64,000 bases of DNA from Pseudomonas mandelii (GCF_900106065.1 NZ_LT629796.1:2144001-2208000), one strand, 5' to 3'. Positions 10,064 through 20,803 are shown, counted from the stretch's first letter. Notes: a model not told the origin generated them from the sequence alone. Translations and numbers: made by a program.

Positions 10064-11041
10064 ATGGCAAAGCGTATCCAGTTCCGCGCCCATGGCGGCC
10101 CCGAAGTGCTCGAGTATGTCGACTATCAACCCGCCGAGCCCGGCCCGCAGCAGGTTCGCGTGGTCAACAAGGCCATCGGCCTGAACTTCATCGACACTTA
10201 CTACCGCAGTGGTCTCTATCCGTTGCCCGCCCTGCCATCGGGCCTGGGCTCGGAAGGTGCGGGCGTGGTCGAGGCGGTGGGCAGCGAAGTGACCCGGTTC
10301 AAGGTCGGCGATCGTGTGGCATACGGCAGCGGCCCGTTGGGCGCCTACAGCGAGGTTCACGTATTGCCGGAGGCCAACCTGGTGCACTTGCCGGACGCCA
10401 TCAGTTTTGAACAGGCCGCCGGTGTGATGCTCAAGGGCCTGACCGTGCAATACCTGCTGCGTCAGACGTATGAACTCAAGGGTGGCGAAACCATCCTGTT
10501 CCATGCCGCCGCGGGCGGTGTCGGATCCTTGGCCTGCCAATGGGCGAAGGCCTTGGGGGTGAAGTTGATCGGCACGGTCAGCTCGCCGGAGAAAGCCGCA
10601 CTGGCCAAAGCCAACGGCGCATGGGCGACTATCGATTACAGCCACGAAAACGTCGCACAACGGGTGCTGGAATTGACTGACGGCAAAAAAGTCCCGGTGG
10701 TGTACGACGGCGTCGGCAAGGACACCTGGCTAACGTCGCTCGATAGCGTGTCACCACGGGGCCTGGTGGTGAGCTTCGGCAATGCGTCCGGCGCAGTGGA
10801 CGGGGTGAACCTGGGGATTTTGGCGGCGAAGGGCTCGTTGTACGTGACCCGGCCGACGCTGGCGACCTACGCCAATAACGCAGAAAACCTGCAGCGCATG
10901 GCCGATGAGCTGTTCGAGTTGATCATCAGCGGCAAACTTAAGGTGGACGTCAGCCAGAAGTATCCGTTGGCTGAGGCGGCGAAGGCGCAGACCGAGTTGT
11001 CGGCGCGGCGTACGACTGGCTCGACTGTTCTGCTGCCTTAA
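10064..11041 (+). CDS. qor: NADPH:quinone oxidoreductase, zeta-crystallin type
   Basis: Zinc-independent medium-chain reductase (325 residues) that reduces quinones with NADPH. The N-terminal GroES-like domain is followed by the nucleotide-binding segment HAAAGGVGSLACQWAKALG near residues 147-165. The ATG at 10064 is supported by AAGGAG at 10051-10056; an in-frame extension to 9986 has no such support. The neighbouring order hemF-qor-tsaC matches PA0024-PA0022. Transcription ends at a REP pair. Confidence 0.93.
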   Translation: MAKRIQFRAHGGPEVLEYVDYQPAEPGPQQVRVVNKAIGLNFIDTYYRSGLYPLPALPSGLGSEGAGVVEAVGSEVTRFKVGDRVAYGSGPLGAYSEVHVLPEANLVHLPDAISFEQAAGVMLKGLTVQYLLRQTYELKGGETILFHAAAGGVGSLACQWAKALGVKLIGTVSSPEKAALAKANGAWATIDYSHENVAQRVLELTDGKKVPVVYDGVGKDTWLTSLDSVSPRGLVVSFGNASGAVDGVNLGILAAKGSLYVTRPTLATYANNAENLQRMADELFELIISGKLKVDVSQKYPLAEAAKAQTELSARRTTGSTVLLP

Positions 11042-11048
11042 CATCAAA

Positions 11049-11155
11049 CTGTGGCGAGGGAGCTTGCTCCCGCTGGGCCGCGAAGCGGCCCCTCATATCT
11101 TTAAAAGAACGGGACTGCTGCGCAGTCCAGCGGGAGCAAGCTCCCTCGCCACAGG
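11049..11155. repeat. REP pair between convergent qor and tsaC
   Basis: Outer inverted arms of the GTGGCGAGGGAGCTTGCTCC type enclose two further small hairpins (GGGCCGCGAAGCGGCCC and GGACTGCTGCGCAGTCC). It fills the gap between two convergent genes and likely doubles as a terminator for both. Confidence 0.88.
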
Positions 11156-11168
11156 TGTTACTGCGGGA

Positions 11169-11726
11169 TTAATCCGGGCGAATGACGTTCCCGGTCGCGA
11201 CATCGCGAATCACGCTCGGATTCTTGCGCCCACCCAGATTCCCGCCCAAGACGTAGTCCACTTGCCCGCGGAAATACTGCTCGACGCGAATTCGCGTCCG
11301 CGCCGCTGGCCGACCCTGAGGGTTAGCCGAGGTCGACACCAGCGGCCCGACCACCGCGCACAGATCCCGCACCAGCGGGTGGTCGCTGACGCGCAGCGCT
11401 ACGGTTTCATGCACGCCGGTAATCCACTGCGGCAACAGATTCTGATGCGGCACCAGCCAGGTATTCGGCCCCGGCCAAGTGCTGGCCATGCGGTCCATCC
11501 ACAGTTCCGGGAAGTCTTCGAACAGGAAGTCGAACTGACGAATATTGTCGGCTACCAGAATCAGGCCCTTTTCCACAGACCGGCCCTTGATCATCAACAG
11601 ACGATAGACCGCTTCTTCATCCCACGGATCGCAACCCAGGCCCCAGACCGCTTCGGTTGGATAGGCAATTACTGCCCCTGCGCGAACGGCTTGTGCGGCT
11701 TGTTGCACGCGCCAACTGTTGACCAT
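11169..11726 (-). CDS. tsaC: Threonylcarbamoyl-AMP synthase (YrdC family)
   Basis: Protein of 185 residues that makes threonylcarbamoyl-AMP from threonine, bicarbonate and ATP for the universal t6A37 tRNA modification. The YrdC signature [12 protein letters not shown] is at residues about 22-33, followed by [13 protein letters not shown] and the substrate-binding [11 protein letters not shown]. It is the short TsaC form, lacking the Sua5 C-terminal domain. It lies downstream of dprA on the same strand. Confidence 0.95.
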   Translation of the reverse strand: MVNSWRVQQAAQAVRAGAVIAYPTEAVWGLGCDPWDEEAVYRLLMIKGRSVEKGLILVADNIRQFDFLFEDFPELWMDRMASTWPGPNTWLVPHQNLLPQWITGVHETVALRVSDHPLVRDLCAVVGPLVSTSANPQGRPAARTRIRVEQYFRGQVDYVLGGNLGGRKNPSVIRDVATGNVIRPD

Positions 11727-11780
11727 GAAAAACTCTCCGGAATAAGGCTCTGCGCAGTTTACCGATCTTCCTTATAAAAC

Positions 11781-12884
11781 CTAGCTCACCCGCGCAAACC
11801 AGCGCCCGCTTTCGCACACCGCCCGGCCGTCCATTTCCAGCTCCGTCAACGCTGCCAGCACTTTGGACAAGGCCCAGCCACTGCTGACCGACAACGCTTC
11901 GCTGGTGTGGGGCGCGGCGTGAAGCAACAGGAGCAGTGGATGAGTGGGTGCTTGCAGCGTCTCTGTGGACAACGGCAACCGTTGCCAGCCGCGCAAGGCT
12001 TCGAGGATATGCTCGGTGGTTTCCACCAATTCCGCACCGTCACGGATCAGCTGATGACAACCCTTGGCGCCAGGGTGGTGGATCGACCCTGGAATCGCAT
12101 ACACCTCGCGTCCTTGCTCCGCCGCCAGCCTCGCCGTTATCAATGAACCGCTGGCGACACTCGCTTCGACCACCAGCACCCCGAGGGATAAACCGCTGAT
12201 GATCCGGTTGCGCCGGGGGAAATTTCCGGCGCTGGGGCCGGCATCCAGCGGGAACTCGGAAAGCACTGCACTGCCCGAGGCGATCATGGCGTCCGCCAGC
12301 CGCCGATTGCGCTGTGGATAAAACTTTTCAAGTCCCGTGCCAAGGACCCCGACCGTTCGCCCGCCCACGTCCAGCGCGGCTTGATGCGCGGCGGCATCGA
12401 TGCCTAGCGCCAGACCGCTGGTGATGACGAAACCGGCGCCGGCCAGGCTGCGCGAAAACGCCGCCGCAGTGTCCATGCCCGGTCGCGAGGCGCGCCGACT
12501 GCCGACCATCGCCAATTGCGGTTTTTCCAGAATGTCGGGATCGCCTGCCACAAATAACAGCGGCGGCGCATCGCTGATTTCCGCCAGCAGCGCCGGGTAC
12601 TCAGGCTGGTCCCACATCAATAAATGCTGGCCCGGGCGCTCTAGCCAGGCCAATGCGTGGGCCGCGCCATCGCGTACTTCATTGACGCGCCGTGCCTCGG
12701 CGCACGCCAGCGGCAAGCCCAGCGAACGCCAGGCGCTGGCGGGCGCGCTGATGGCTTTGGACGCCGAGCCGAAGGCTTCGAGCAATTTCTTGAAACGCGC
12801 CGGGCCGAGTTCTGGCAATCGGTGCAGACGTAAACGAGCTTCCAGTTCCGCAGGGGAAACCGGTGTGACGGCAGACAGCGACAT
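11781..12884 (-). CDS. dprA: DNA-processing protein DprA
   Basis: Single-stranded-DNA-binding RecA loader (367 residues) used in natural transformation. An N-terminal SAM-like HhH region is followed by the extended Rossmann fold with MVGSRRASRPG, TSGLALGIDAAAH, GTGLEKFYPQRNR and VVEASVASGSLITARLA. The C-terminal winged-helix DML1-like domain occupies about the last 70 residues. Length is normal. It lies between tsaP and tsaC, as in PAO1. A DnaA box lies inside the gene (12313-12321). Confidence 0.95.
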   Translation of the reverse strand: MSLSAVTPVSPAELEARLRLHRLPELGPARFKKLLEAFGSASKAISAPASAWRSLGLPLACAEARRVNEVRDGAAHALAWLERPGQHLLMWDQPEYPALLAEISDAPPLLFVAGDPDILEKPQLAMVGSRRASRPGMDTAAAFSRSLAGAGFVITSGLALGIDAAAHQAALDVGGRTVGVLGTGLEKFYPQRNRRLADAMIASGSAVLSEFPLDAGPSAGNFPRRNRIISGLSLGVLVVEASVASGSLITARLAAEQGREVYAIPGSIHHPGAKGCHQLIRDGAELVETTEHILEALRGWQRLPLSTETLQAPTHPLLLLLHAAPHTSEALSVSSGWALSKVLAALTELEMDGRAVCESGRWFARVS

Positions 12885-12964
12885 GGATCATCCTTGATCG
12901 TTATGAGCCCCGTTCAAACGGGAATAAGCTGTGGATAACTCTGTTGGTAACTTGTGGAGCCTGC

Positions 12965-13990
12965 TTACGGATTTCGCACCTTATCCATCACCGCCAGAGA
13001 GCGCGATGCGTTGAGTACCAGCCCGTAACTGAGCTTGTCGTAAGTGCGGAACACCATCAGCAAACCGGCACGCTCATCGGGGATTTTCAGTGGCTGGCCA
13101 GTGATCCGGTCGCGTACGGTTTCACCGGTTTTCATCACCACCAGCACGTTGCCTTCGGCCAGGCCATCACGCTGACCTTTGTTCAGGGTAACCACATCCA
13201 GCGCGCCAATCTGGGTAACCCCGCGCGGCACATCGATGATCAAGCCATTGATCTCGGTTTTTGGCGCACTGGGCATGAAGGTCGAGTTGATGGATCGTTC
13301 TTCACCGCTGAACAAACGGTCGCCGAGACGCACTTCTTGAGTCGTGCGTTGCAGTGCCAGGGTGGCGACGTCGCCCTCGGTGGCCACAATCTCGCCACCG
13401 CCGATGTCATCAGCATTGATCCCCAAAAACTCTTTGCTATCGGGATCGGTGTAGACCTTGCCCTGGCGGAAGATGCCGTAGACCGGCTGGTTCGGGTCGA
13501 AATGGCCACGGGCGAAAATGCGGTCACCGGTGCCACTGAGCACGCGTTCGGCATCGCCGGCGACGATATAAGGCGCCTTGTCGAAGTCCTCGACCTTGTC
13601 GACGATGCGGTTGCTCAGCAAAAAGCTGTTGATCGATTGCAGCGGAATGCTCGGGATCGCATCGGCCACCGGCGAGCTGCGCACCCGAGGCGAGAGCTTG
13701 ATGGTGCCGCGCGAAGCCCCGCGATTGAGGGTCAGGCGGGGCTGGCCGTTGACATAGACCAGCGACAGCGAGTCGCCGGGATAGATGAGATTAGGGTTTT
13801 CGATCTGAGGATTGGCTTGCCACAGTTCCGGCCACTTCCACGGCTCCCGGAGGAATTTTCCGGAAATGTCCCAGAGAGTGTCACCCGTCACCACGGTGTA
13901 TTGCTGTGGAAAACCTTCCTTGAGTTGCACTTGCCCGTGCGCCAAACCGGCCGAGGCCAGAAGGAGCAAGGCGAGTAGTGATTTCCTCAT
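12965..13990 (-). CDS. tsaP: LysM-domain protein TsaP (type IV pilus secretin-associated)
   Basis: Exported protein of 341 residues: signal peptide (residues 1-19, ending GLAHG), a LysM peptidoglycan-binding domain (about residues 34-83, with [14 protein letters not shown] and NLIYPGD), then a long C-terminal part. Orthologues such as PA0020 are TsaP, which anchors the PilQ secretin of type IV pili to peptidoglycan. Gene order dprA-tsaP-def, with tsaP divergent from def, matches PAO1. A DnaA box lies in the gap to dprA (12930-12938). The assignment rests on domain layout and synteny. Confidence 0.88.
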   Translation of the reverse strand: MRKSLLALLLLASAGLAHGQVQLKEGFPQQYTVVTGDTLWDISGKFLREPWKWPELWQANPQIENPNLIYPGDSLSLVYVNGQPRLTLNRGASRGTIKLSPRVRSSPVADAIPSIPLQSINSFLLSNRIVDKVEDFDKAPYIVAGDAERVLSGTGDRIFARGHFDPNQPVYGIFRQGKVYTDPDSKEFLGINADDIGGGEIVATEGDVATLALQRTTQEVRLGDRLFSGEERSINSTFMPSAPKTEINGLIIDVPRGVTQIGALDVVTLNKGQRDGLAEGNVLVVMKTGETVRDRITGQPLKIPDERAGLLMVFRTYDKLSYGLVLNASRSLAVMDKVRNP

Positions 13991-14160
13991 GCGGTGAATC
14001 CCTTTATTATGTGCGTTCGCGTGAAACGCCAGAGCCCTCGTGGCTCGCTCCTGACTCTTTGATAAAAGAAAAGGAGCTACGCTTCACAACGGTAGCCTGC
14101 ATCTTCGGACCTGCCAGGCCATCGACCCGACTTTACCTCACACGTGCAGCAATTAAGCTT

Positions 14161-14667
14161 ATGGCCATTTTAGACATCCTCGAATTTCCCGACTCGCGCC
14201 TGCGCACTATCGCCAAACCTGTGGCCGTAGTGGACGACGAAGTGCGTCAGTTGGTCGATGACATGTTTGAAACAATGTATGAAGCGCCAGGCATCGGCCT
14301 CGCCGCGACCCAGGTCAACGTGCACAAACGTATCGTCGTGATGGACCTCTCCGAAGACCGCAGCGAACCACGGGTGTTCATCAACCCCGAGTTCGAACCG
14401 CTGACCGACGAGATGGAGCAATACCAGGAAGGCTGCCTCTCGGTGCCGGGCTTCTACGAAAACGTCGATCGCCCGCAGAAGGTCAAGGTCAAGGCCCTGG
14501 ACCGCGACGGCAAGCCTTACGAACTGATTGCCGAAGGCCTGCTCGCCGTGTGCATCCAGCACGAATGCGACCACCTCAACGGCAAATTGTTCGTCGACTA
14601 CCTGTCGAACCTCAAACGCGACCGAATCAAGAAGAAACTGGAAAAGCTCCATCGCCAGAACGCTTGA
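14161..14667 (+). CDS. def: Peptide deformylase
   Basis: Iron metalloprotease (168 residues) removing the formyl group from nascent N-terminal methionine. All three motifs are present: GIGLAATQV (about 46-54), EGCLSVP with the metal-ligand Cys, and QHECDHLNG with two metal-ligand His and the catalytic Glu. The start at 14161 ([11 protein letters not shown]) fits the family; a 61-codon upstream extension is open but lacks homology. It heads def-fmt-rsmB-trkA. Confidence 0.97.
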   Translation: MAILDILEFPDSRLRTIAKPVAVVDDEVRQLVDDMFETMYEAPGIGLAATQVNVHKRIVVMDLSEDRSEPRVFINPEFEPLTDEMEQYQEGCLSVPGFYENVDRPQKVKVKALDRDGKPYELIAEGLLAVCIQHECDHLNGKLFVDYLSNLKRDRIKKKLEKLHRQNA

Positions 14668-14680
14668 TGCCCTTCTTTCA

Positions 14681-14706
14681 AAGGCTTGCTGCGGCAAGCC
14701 TTTTTC
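14681..14706 (+). terminator. Rho-independent terminator-like hairpin between def and fmt
   Basis: AAGGCTTGC and GCAAGCCTT pair as a 9-bp stem with a 4-base loop, followed by TTTTTC. It sits 13 bases after the def stop and 18 bases before the fmt start. It may attenuate rather than fully end transcription, since no separate fmt promoter is obvious in the short remaining space. Confidence 0.75.
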
Positions 14707-14724
14707 TTTTCAGAGATTGCTCCC

Positions 14725-15684
14725 ATGACTGAGCCACTGCGCATCGTCTTTGCCGGCACCCCGGAATTCGCCGCCGAACACCTCAAGGCCCTGCTCGCCA
14801 GCCCTTACGAAGTCGTCGCGGTTTACACCCAGCCGGACCGTCCGGCGGGCCGTGGGCAAAAGCTGATGCCAAGCCCGGTCAAGCAACTCGCACTGGAAAA
14901 CAACATCCCGGTGTTGCAACCGCCAACGCTGCGCAACGAAGACGCCCAGGCTGAACTGGCCGCACTCAAGCCGGACTTGCTGGTGGTGGTCGCCTATGGC
15001 TTGATCCTGCCGCAAGCGGTGCTGGATATTCCGCGCCTGGGTTGCATCAACAGCCACGCTTCATTGCTGCCACGCTGGCGCGGGGCGGCGCCGATCCAGC
15101 GTGCGGTCGAAGCAGGCGACAGTGAAAGCGGCGTGACCGTGATGCGCATGGAACTGGGCCTCGACACCGGGCCGATGCTGCTGAAAGTCACCACGCCGAT
15201 CACCGCCGAAGACACGGGCGGCAGCCTCCACGACCGTCTCGCCGAAATGGGCCCACCGGCCGTGATCCAGGCGATTGCCGGCCTCGCCGCCGGAACGCTG
15301 GAAGGCGAAGTGCAGGATGACAGTCATGCAACGTATGCTCACAAATTGAACAAAGACGAAGCACGCATCGACTGGAGCCGTCCGGCGGTTGAGCTGGAAC
15401 GCCTGGTCCGCGCGTTCAACCCGTGGCCGATCACCCACAGCACGCTGAACGGCGAAGCGTTGAAAGTGCTGGCCGCGAGCCTCGCCGAGGGGCAGGGCGC
15501 ACCGGGGCAAATCCTCAGCGCCAGCAAGGACGGCTTGATCGTCGCCTGCGGTGAGCAAGCGCTGTGTCTGACCCGTCTGCAATTGCCCGGGGGCAAGGCG
15601 CTGAACTTCAGCGACTTGTTCAACAGCCGTCGTGAGAAATTCGCCGTCGGCACCGTCCTCGGTCAAGCGGCGGACGCTCAATGA
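14725..15684 (+). CDS. fmt: Methionyl-tRNA formyltransferase
   Basis: Formylates Met-tRNAfMet using 10-formyl-THF (319 residues). The N-terminal domain carries [12 protein letters not shown], the folate-site segment [18 protein letters not shown] and LDTGPML; the C-terminal tRNA-binding OB domain follows residue about 205. The start at 14725 ([11 protein letters not shown]) is chosen over a 13-residue extension that runs through the terminator. Its stop overlaps the rsmB start by four bases (ATGA), indicating translational coupling. Confidence 0.97.
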   Translation: MTEPLRIVFAGTPEFAAEHLKALLASPYEVVAVYTQPDRPAGRGQKLMPSPVKQLALENNIPVLQPPTLRNEDAQAELAALKPDLLVVVAYGLILPQAVLDIPRLGCINSHASLLPRWRGAAPIQRAVEAGDSESGVTVMRMELGLDTGPMLLKVTTPITAEDTGGSLHDRLAEMGPPAVIQAIAGLAAGTLEGEVQDDSHATYAHKLNKDEARIDWSRPAVELERLVRAFNPWPITHSTLNGEALKVLAASLAEGQGAPGQILSASKDGLIVACGEQALCLTRLQLPGGKALNFSDLFNSRREKFAVGTVLGQAADAQ

Positions 15685-16991
15685 ATCCACGTCTGGCCGC
15701 CGCCAAGGCACTTGCCGCTGTTCTTAACGGAAAAGCCTCACTCAACAGTTCGCTGCCGACACAAATGGACAAGGTTGAAGACCGTGATCGCGGCTTCACC
15801 CAGGACCTGGCCTTCGGCACGGCGCGCTGGCAACCACGTTTGTCGGCGTTGGCGGCCAAGCTGCTGCAGAAGCCGTTCAAGGCAGCGGACGCCGATGTCG
15901 AGGCGCTGCTGCTGGTCGGCCTCTATCAACTGCTCTACACCCGCGTCCCGGCCCACGCCGCCATCGGCGAAACCGTCGGTTGCGCCGACAAGCTGAAAAA
16001 GCCATGGGCCAAGGCCTTGCTCAACGCCGTGCTGCGCCGCGCCCAGCGTGAAAGCGAAGCGTTGCTGGCCGAGCTGGAACACGACCCGGTGGTGCGCACC
16101 GCCCACCCGCGCTGGCTGCAAAAATCCCTCAAGGCATTCTGGCCTGAGCAATGGGAAGCCATTTGCGCGGCGAACAATGCGCATCCTCCGATGATTCTGC
16201 GGGTCAACCGCCGCCATCACGCCCGCGACGCTTACCTTGGGCTGCTGACTGAGGCCGGCATCGCCGCTACGCCGTGCGTCTACAGTCAGGACGGCATCAT
16301 TCTCGAAGCTGCCGCCGACGTGCGCAGCCTGCCAGGCTTCGCCGAAGGCTGGATCAGCGTGCAGGACGAAGCGGCGCAATTGGCCGCCGACCTGCTCGAC
16401 CTCGCGCCGGGCCAACGGGTACTGGATGCCTGCTGCGCACCGGGCGGCAAGACCTGCCACATCCTCGAAGCCGAGCCAAAACTGGCGGGCGTCGTGGCCG
16501 TGGATCTGGAAGCCAAGCGTCTGGTGCGCGTGCGCGAGAACCTCACACGCCTGGGCCTGAGCGCCGAGCTGATCGCCGCCGACGGCCGCGACACGGCGAC
16601 CTGGTGGGACGGCAAACCCTTCCAGCGCATTTTGCTGGATGCGCCATGCTCGGCGACTGGCGTGATCCGACGTCACCCCGACATCAAGCTGACTCGCCAA
16701 CCGGATGACATCGCTGCACTCGCGGTGCTTCAGGGCGAGCTGCTGGACGCCATGTGGATAACTCTGGAAGTCGGCGGGATTCTGCTTTACGCCACCTGCT
16801 CCACGCTGCCGACCGAGAACACTGAAGTCATCGAAGCCTTCCTCGCTCGCACGCCGGGTGCGCGTGAACTGGACCTCGCCACGGCGGCCGGTATCAAGCA
16901 ACCTCACGGTCGCCAGTTGCTGGCCCAGGAAGGCGGCCACGACGGGTTCTACTACGCCAAGCTGATCAAGATCGCCGCCGCGCGCGGTTAA
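15681..16991 (+). CDS. rsmB: 16S rRNA (cytosine-967-C5)-methyltransferase
   Basis: SAM-dependent rRNA m5C methyltransferase (436 residues; formerly Sun). An N-terminal NusB-like RNA-binding domain (about 1-140) precedes the Rossmann methyltransferase domain with [15 protein letters not shown] (SAM binding), [11 protein letters not shown] (one conserved Cys) and [11 protein letters not shown] (catalytic Cys). It overlaps the fmt stop by ATGA and is followed 23 bases later by trkA. Confidence 0.96.
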   Translation: MNPRLAAAKALAAVLNGKASLNSSLPTQMDKVEDRDRGFTQDLAFGTARWQPRLSALAAKLLQKPFKAADADVEALLLVGLYQLLYTRVPAHAAIGETVGCADKLKKPWAKALLNAVLRRAQRESEALLAELEHDPVVRTAHPRWLQKSLKAFWPEQWEAICAANNAHPPMILRVNRRHHARDAYLGLLTEAGIAATPCVYSQDGIILEAAADVRSLPGFAEGWISVQDEAAQLAADLLDLAPGQRVLDACCAPGGKTCHILEAEPKLAGVVAVDLEAKRLVRVRENLTRLGLSAELIAADGRDTATWWDGKPFQRILLDAPCSATGVIRRHPDIKLTRQPDDIAALAVLQGELLDAMWITLEVGGILLYATCSTLPTENTEVIEAFLARTPGARELDLATAAGIKQPHGRQLLAQEGGHDGFYYAKLIKIAAARG

Positions 16992-17014
16992 CCGGTTTAT
17001 AAGGGAGTGACTGG

Positions 17015-18388
17015 ATGAAAATCATCATCCTCGGCGCAGGCCAGGTCGGCGGTTCGCTGGCAGAACATCTGGCCAGCGAGGCCAACGACATTACCGTGGT
17101 CGACACCGACGGCGAACGCCTGCGCGACCTCGGCGATCGCCTGGACATCCGTACCGTGCAGGGCCGCGGCTCGTTGCCGACGGTGCTGCGTCAGGCCGGC
17201 GCGGACGATGCCGACATGCTGGTGGCAGTAACCAACAGCGACGAAACCAACATGGTGGCCTGTCAGGTCGCCCACACCCTGTTCCATACCCCGACCAAGA
17301 TCGCCCGGGTCCGCGAAGCCGCGTACCTGACGCGCTCCGAGCTGTTCGATAACGAAGCAATTCCGGTTGACGTGCTGATCAGCCCGGAACAGGTTGTCAC
17401 CAATTACATCAAGCGCCTGATCCAGCATCCGGGCGCGTTGCAGGTGATCGACTTCGCCGAAGGCAAAGCGCAACTGGTGGCGGTGAAGGCCTACTACGGC
17501 GGACCGTTGGTGGGCCAGCAACTGCGCCAGTTGCGGGAACACATGCCCAATGTTGAAACCCGGGTTGCAGCGATTTTCCGCCGCGATCGGCCGATCCTGC
17601 CCCAGGGCGATACGGTGATCGAGGCGGATGACGAAGTGTTTTTCATTGCCGCCAAGGCAAATATCCGCGCGGTGATGAGTGAAATGCGCCGTCTGGATGA
17701 AACCTACAAGCGCATCGTCATTGCCGGTGGCGGGCAGATCGGTGAGCGCCTGGCCGAGGCGATCGAAAGCCGCTACCAAGTGAAGATCATCGAGATGAAC
17801 CCGGCCCGCTGCCGCCATCTCTCGGACACCCTCGACAGCACCGTGGTGTTGCAGGGCAGTGCTTCCGACCGCGACTTGCTGATGGAAGAGAACATTGCCG
17901 ACGCAGACATCTTCCTGGCCCTGACCAACGATGACGAAGCCAACATCATGTCCTCGCTGCTGGCAAAGCGCCTGGGTGCGAAGAAGGTGATGACGATCAT
18001 CAACAATCCGGCTTACGTGGACTTGATCCAGGGCGGCGATATCGACATCGCCATCAGCCCGCAACTGGCAACCATCGGCACGCTGCTGGCCCACGTGCGA
18101 CGCGGCGATATCGTCAGCGTGCACTCATTGCGCCGCGGCGCGGCGGAGGCCATCGAGGCGATTGCCCATGGTGATGAAAAATCGAGCAAGGTGATTGGCA
18201 AGGCGATCCAGAACATCGGTTTGCCGCCGGGGACGACGATTGGCGCGATCATTCGTGATGAGGAAGTGATCATTGCGCATGACAACACGGTGATCGCGGC
18301 GGGCGACCATGTGATTTTGTTCCTTATGGATAAAAAGCATATTCGGGATGTGGAGAAGCTGTTCCATGTGGGGCTCAGCTTCTTCTGA
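17015..18388 (+). CDS. trkA: Trk potassium-uptake regulatory subunit TrkA
   Basis: Peripheral NAD(H)-binding subunit (457 residues) that gates TrkH/TrkG K+ channels. Two tandem RCK units are visible: residues 1-~225, starting [20 protein letters not shown], and ~233-457, starting [18 protein letters not shown], each with a TrkA-C segment. Length is as expected. It is the last gene of def-fmt-rsmB-trkA, and a REP pair follows 33 bases downstream. Confidence 0.96.
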   Translation: MKIIILGAGQVGGSLAEHLASEANDITVVDTDGERLRDLGDRLDIRTVQGRGSLPTVLRQAGADDADMLVAVTNSDETNMVACQVAHTLFHTPTKIARVREAAYLTRSELFDNEAIPVDVLISPEQVVTNYIKRLIQHPGALQVIDFAEGKAQLVAVKAYYGGPLVGQQLRQLREHMPNVETRVAAIFRRDRPILPQGDTVIEADDEVFFIAAKANIRAVMSEMRRLDETYKRIVIAGGGQIGERLAEAIESRYQVKIIEMNPARCRHLSDTLDSTVVLQGSASDRDLLMEENIADADIFLALTNDDEANIMSSLLAKRLGAKKVMTIINNPAYVDLIQGGDIDIAISPQLATIGTLLAHVRRGDIVSVHSLRRGAAEAIEAIAHGDEKSSKVIGKAIQNIGLPPGTTIGAIIRDEEVIIAHDNTVIAAGDHVILFLMDKKHIRDVEKLFHVGLSFF

Positions 18389-18420
18389 TCAAGCATTTTT
18401 GGCGTCTGCGCGGGCCTCTT

Positions 18421-18511
18421 CGCGAGCAGGCTCGCTCCCACAGTGGGGTTTTCGCCGCACACCAAATTCGTGTTCACTGAAGATAAATTGTGGGAGCGAG
18501 CCTGCTCGCGA
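18421..18511. repeat. REP pair downstream of trkA
   Basis: Inverted copies of GCGAGCAGGCTCGCTCCCAC at 18421-18442 and 18489-18511, about 47 bases apart. This is the same sequence family as the doublet at 1.2 kb. Confidence 0.9.
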
Positions 18512-18566
18512 AGGCGGCCTCACTAAAACAGATCAACGCCTGACACACCTCAACAAGGAACCCCCC

Positions 18567-18881
18567 ATGCTCGAATCCCTGGAAAAAATGCTCGCCAAGG
18601 GTGTGGATAACTCATTGCTGCGCTTCGGCCTGGGCAAGGGATATCTGGATCTTGGGGAAAACGCCAAGGCCGCCGAGCATTTCCAGCGTTGCGTCGAGTT
18701 CGATCCAAAGTATTCGGCCGCCTGGAAGCTCTTAGGCAAGGCCCATCTGGCACTGGCCGACTTTCCAGCTGCGCGTCAGGCGTGGGAGCAGGGCCTGGAA
18801 GCCGCCCGTGCGCATGGCGACAAGCAGGCAGAGAAGGAGATGACGGTGTTTCTGAAGAAGCTTGAGCGTCAGGCGCACTGA
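18567..18881 (+). CDS. Small tetratricopeptide-repeat protein
   Basis: Protein of 104 residues made of about two TPR units (GLGKGYLDLGENAKAAEHFQ and LGKAHLALADFPAARQAWEQ), predicted to be all helical and to mediate protein contacts; no partner is known. The ATG at 18567 follows AAGGA. The much longer in-frame extension upstream runs through the REP pair and is rejected. It ends immediately before the convergent PilZ gene. Confidence 0.82.
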   Translation: MLESLEKMLAKGVDNSLLRFGLGKGYLDLGENAKAAEHFQRCVEFDPKYSAAWKLLGKAHLALADFPAARQAWEQGLEAARAHGDKQAEKEMTVFLKKLERQAH

Positions 18882-19121
18882 TCAGAGGTAACGCAGGCCG
18901 ATGCCATCGGCGTCGACCAGCACCACTTCCATGCGCACGCGTGGCGCACCGGTGGGCAAGCCCTGCACCTGTCCAAAAACCACCGCGCCTTTAGGCAACG
19001 ACGACAAACCGGGATGCTTGACGTAGACACCCGTGGCCGACAGGTTACGTGTCTGACCGAGGCATTCGCCGAAGCTTTCGTGAGTGATCTTGATGCGAAA
19101 CGATTTGCGGTGCTCGGACAT
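18882..19121 (-). CDS. PilZ-domain protein (candidate c-di-GMP binder)
   Basis: Short PilZ-domain protein (79 residues) beginning MSEHRKSFRIKI. The segment NLSATGVYVKH corresponds to the second PilZ motif (D/NxSxxG), but the preceding RxxxR motif is incomplete (RKSFR at residues 5-9), so c-di-GMP binding is plausible but not certain. The 29-residue upstream extension overlaps the REP region and is rejected. It is comparable in place and size to PA0012. Confidence 0.8.
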   Translation of the reverse strand: MSEHRKSFRIKITHESFGECLGQTRNLSATGVYVKHPGLSSLPKGAVVFGQVQGLPTGAPRVRMEVVLVDADGIGLRYL

Positions 19122-19163
19122 CTTTTGCGCCCTTGTATGAACCGTTGTGGATAACCTGCCCCC

Positions 19164-19256
19164 TGTGGGAGCGAGGCTTGCCCGCGAAGAGGTCATTACA
19201 TTCAACATTGATGCTGGATGCTATATCGCTTTCGCGGGCAAGCCTTGCTCCTACAA
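19164..19256. repeat. REP-like pair between PilZ and lpxL genes
   Basis: Inverted arms GTGGGAGCGAGGCTTGCCCG and CGGGCAAGCCTTGCTCCTAC, separated by about 45 bases. It is flanked on both sides by perfect DnaA boxes (19146-19154 and 19258-19266), a tidy but possibly coincidental symmetry. Confidence 0.85.
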
Positions 19257-19282
19257 GTTATCCACAGATCATGCCAATCAAC

Positions 19283-20170
19283 TCAATACCAACGCTCTTC
19301 ACCGGGTGGCCGCTTCTTGAAGCGCTTCATGCTCCACATGTACTGGCTCGGATAGGCCCGCACATACCGCTCGACCACCTGGCTCATGGCTGCGCACGAC
19401 GTTTCGGTATCGGTGCTGTACATGGCTTCGGGCGCGGCTTCCAGGATCACTTTGTAACCTGAACCGTCCGGCAGGCGCAGGGCATGCAAGAACACGCCGA
19501 CCGCTTTACCGCCGGCGAGCATGTTCGGTACGAACTTGCTGGTCAGCGCCTGGGTGGCGAAAAAAGGTACGAATATCCCAGCGGATTCGGCTGGTTCCGG
19601 GTCAGCGGGAATACCCACTGCACCACCTTTGCGCACTTCCTTGATGACGCTGAGGATGCCTTCCTTGGTGGAAGCGGCCACGCGGTTACCCAATTGCACC
19701 CGCTGTTTGCGCAGCAGATCATCCACCGCTTTCAGTTTCGGCGGTCGGTAGAAAATGATCGGTTTGCACTGGTTGCAATAGAAGTGGTTCAACACTTCCC
19801 AATTACCCAGGTGGCTGGTGATGCCGACCACGCCCTTGCCGGAGGCGAGGGCGTCCTTCAACACATCGAGCCCTTCGACTTCACGCACCAGATCGATCGA
19901 ACGCTGAGCCGGCCAGATCCAGGCGCAAGCGCTTTCGGTCAGTGACTTGCCGATGTCTTTCAGGCTCTGGCCGACCAGACGCTCGCGTTCAGCCGGGTCC
20001 ATTTCGGGGAAGCACTTGGCGAGGTTGATCCGCACCACATCGCGGGAACGGTTGGGTGTTTTCCACATGACCCAGCCAATGGCCGAGCCCACGGCTTGCA
20101 CTGCCCGCCACGGGAGCAGGGCAAACAGCCGCAGAGCGCCTACCAGCAAGGCGCCTTTAAACTTATCCAC
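19283..20170 (-). CDS. lpxL: Lipid A biosynthesis acyltransferase (LpxL/HtrB family)
   Basis: Inner-membrane acyltransferase (295 residues) of the LpxL/LpxM family that adds a secondary acyl chain to lipid A. An N-terminal hydrophobic anchor (residues 7-34) precedes the HxxxxE-type active site (THLGNWEVLN; family His and Glu) and the phosphate-binding region near GIPADPEPAES. The family often reads DQ where ADPEP stands here. Synteny corresponds to PA0011. The chain length transferred cannot be told from sequence. Confidence 0.88.
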   Translation of the reverse strand: MDKFKGALLVGALRLFALLPWRAVQAVGSAIGWVMWKTPNRSRDVVRINLAKCFPEMDPAERERLVGQSLKDIGKSLTESACAWIWPAQRSIDLVREVEGLDVLKDALASGKGVVGITSHLGNWEVLNHFYCNQCKPIIFYRPPKLKAVDDLLRKQRVQLGNRVAASTKEGILSVIKEVRKGGAVGIPADPEPAESAGIFVPFFATQALTSKFVPNMLAGGKAVGVFLHALRLPDGSGYKVILEAAPEAMYSTDTETSCAAMSQVVERYVRAYPSQYMWSMKRFKKRPPGEERWY

Positions 20171-20210
20171 AGGTCACTCCTGATCTTGTGCGGTGCGCGA
20201 GGCGGCCATT

Positions 20211-20768
20211 CTAACCGCCGTTGGCAAGCTGAGCGTAGCGGTCGCAGTCTTGCGTGTGGTCCATGACCATGCCCGAGGCCTGCATCAGTGCGTAGCAAAT
20301 GGTCGGACCGACGAACGTGAAGCCGGCCTTTTTCAAGCCTTTGCTCATCTCCACCGCCGTCGGCGTGACCGCCGGCACTTCGGTGCGATCCTTGAAATGA
20401 TTGATCACAGGCGTGCCGCCGACGAAGGACCAGAGAAACGTTACCGGGTCCTCCAGCGCCAGCCAGGCCTGGGCGTTGCGTCGGGCGGCGTTGAGTTTGA
20501 GGCGATTGCGAATAATGCCCGGATCGAGCATCAATTCATCGATTTCCGCGTCGCTCATCTGCGCCACCCGTTGTACGTCGAAGCCGAACAACACCTCGCG
20601 ATATCGCTCACGTTTTCGCAGCACGGTGATCCAGGAAAGGCCGGCCTGGAACCCTTCGAGCAAAAGCAACTCGAACAAACCCTGCGCATCGCGTAGCGGC
20701 GTGCCCCACTCCTGATCGTGATAAGCCATGTACAGCGGATCTTCGGAACACCAAAAGCAGCGTGGCAT
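20211..20768 (-). CDS. tag: DNA-3-methyladenine glycosylase I
   Basis: Constitutive base-excision repair glycosylase (185 residues) removing 3-methyladenine. The structural zinc ligands known from E. coli Tag align with Cys4, His17, His171 and Cys175. The signature [15 protein letters not shown] is near residues 39-53. The true start is the ATG at 20766-20768; the frame stays open far upstream only as antisense to glyQ. It diverges from glyQ. Confidence 0.94.
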   Translation of the reverse strand: MPRCFWCSEDPLYMAYHDQEWGTPLRDAQGLFELLLLEGFQAGLSWITVLRKRERYREVLFGFDVQRVAQMSDAEIDELMLDPGIIRNRLKLNAARRNAQAWLALEDPVTFLWSFVGGTPVINHFKDRTEVPAVTPTAVEMSKGLKKAGFTFVGPTICYALMQASGMVMDHTQDCDRYAQLANGG

Positions 20769-20803
20769 AAGGCTCCAGGGGGCGTGCGCAGGACCGAATC
20801 GGG

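Noticed and set aside
15738..16940. 400-codon minus-strand open frame
   Set aside because: Antisense to rsmB, which has full methyltransferase motifs.
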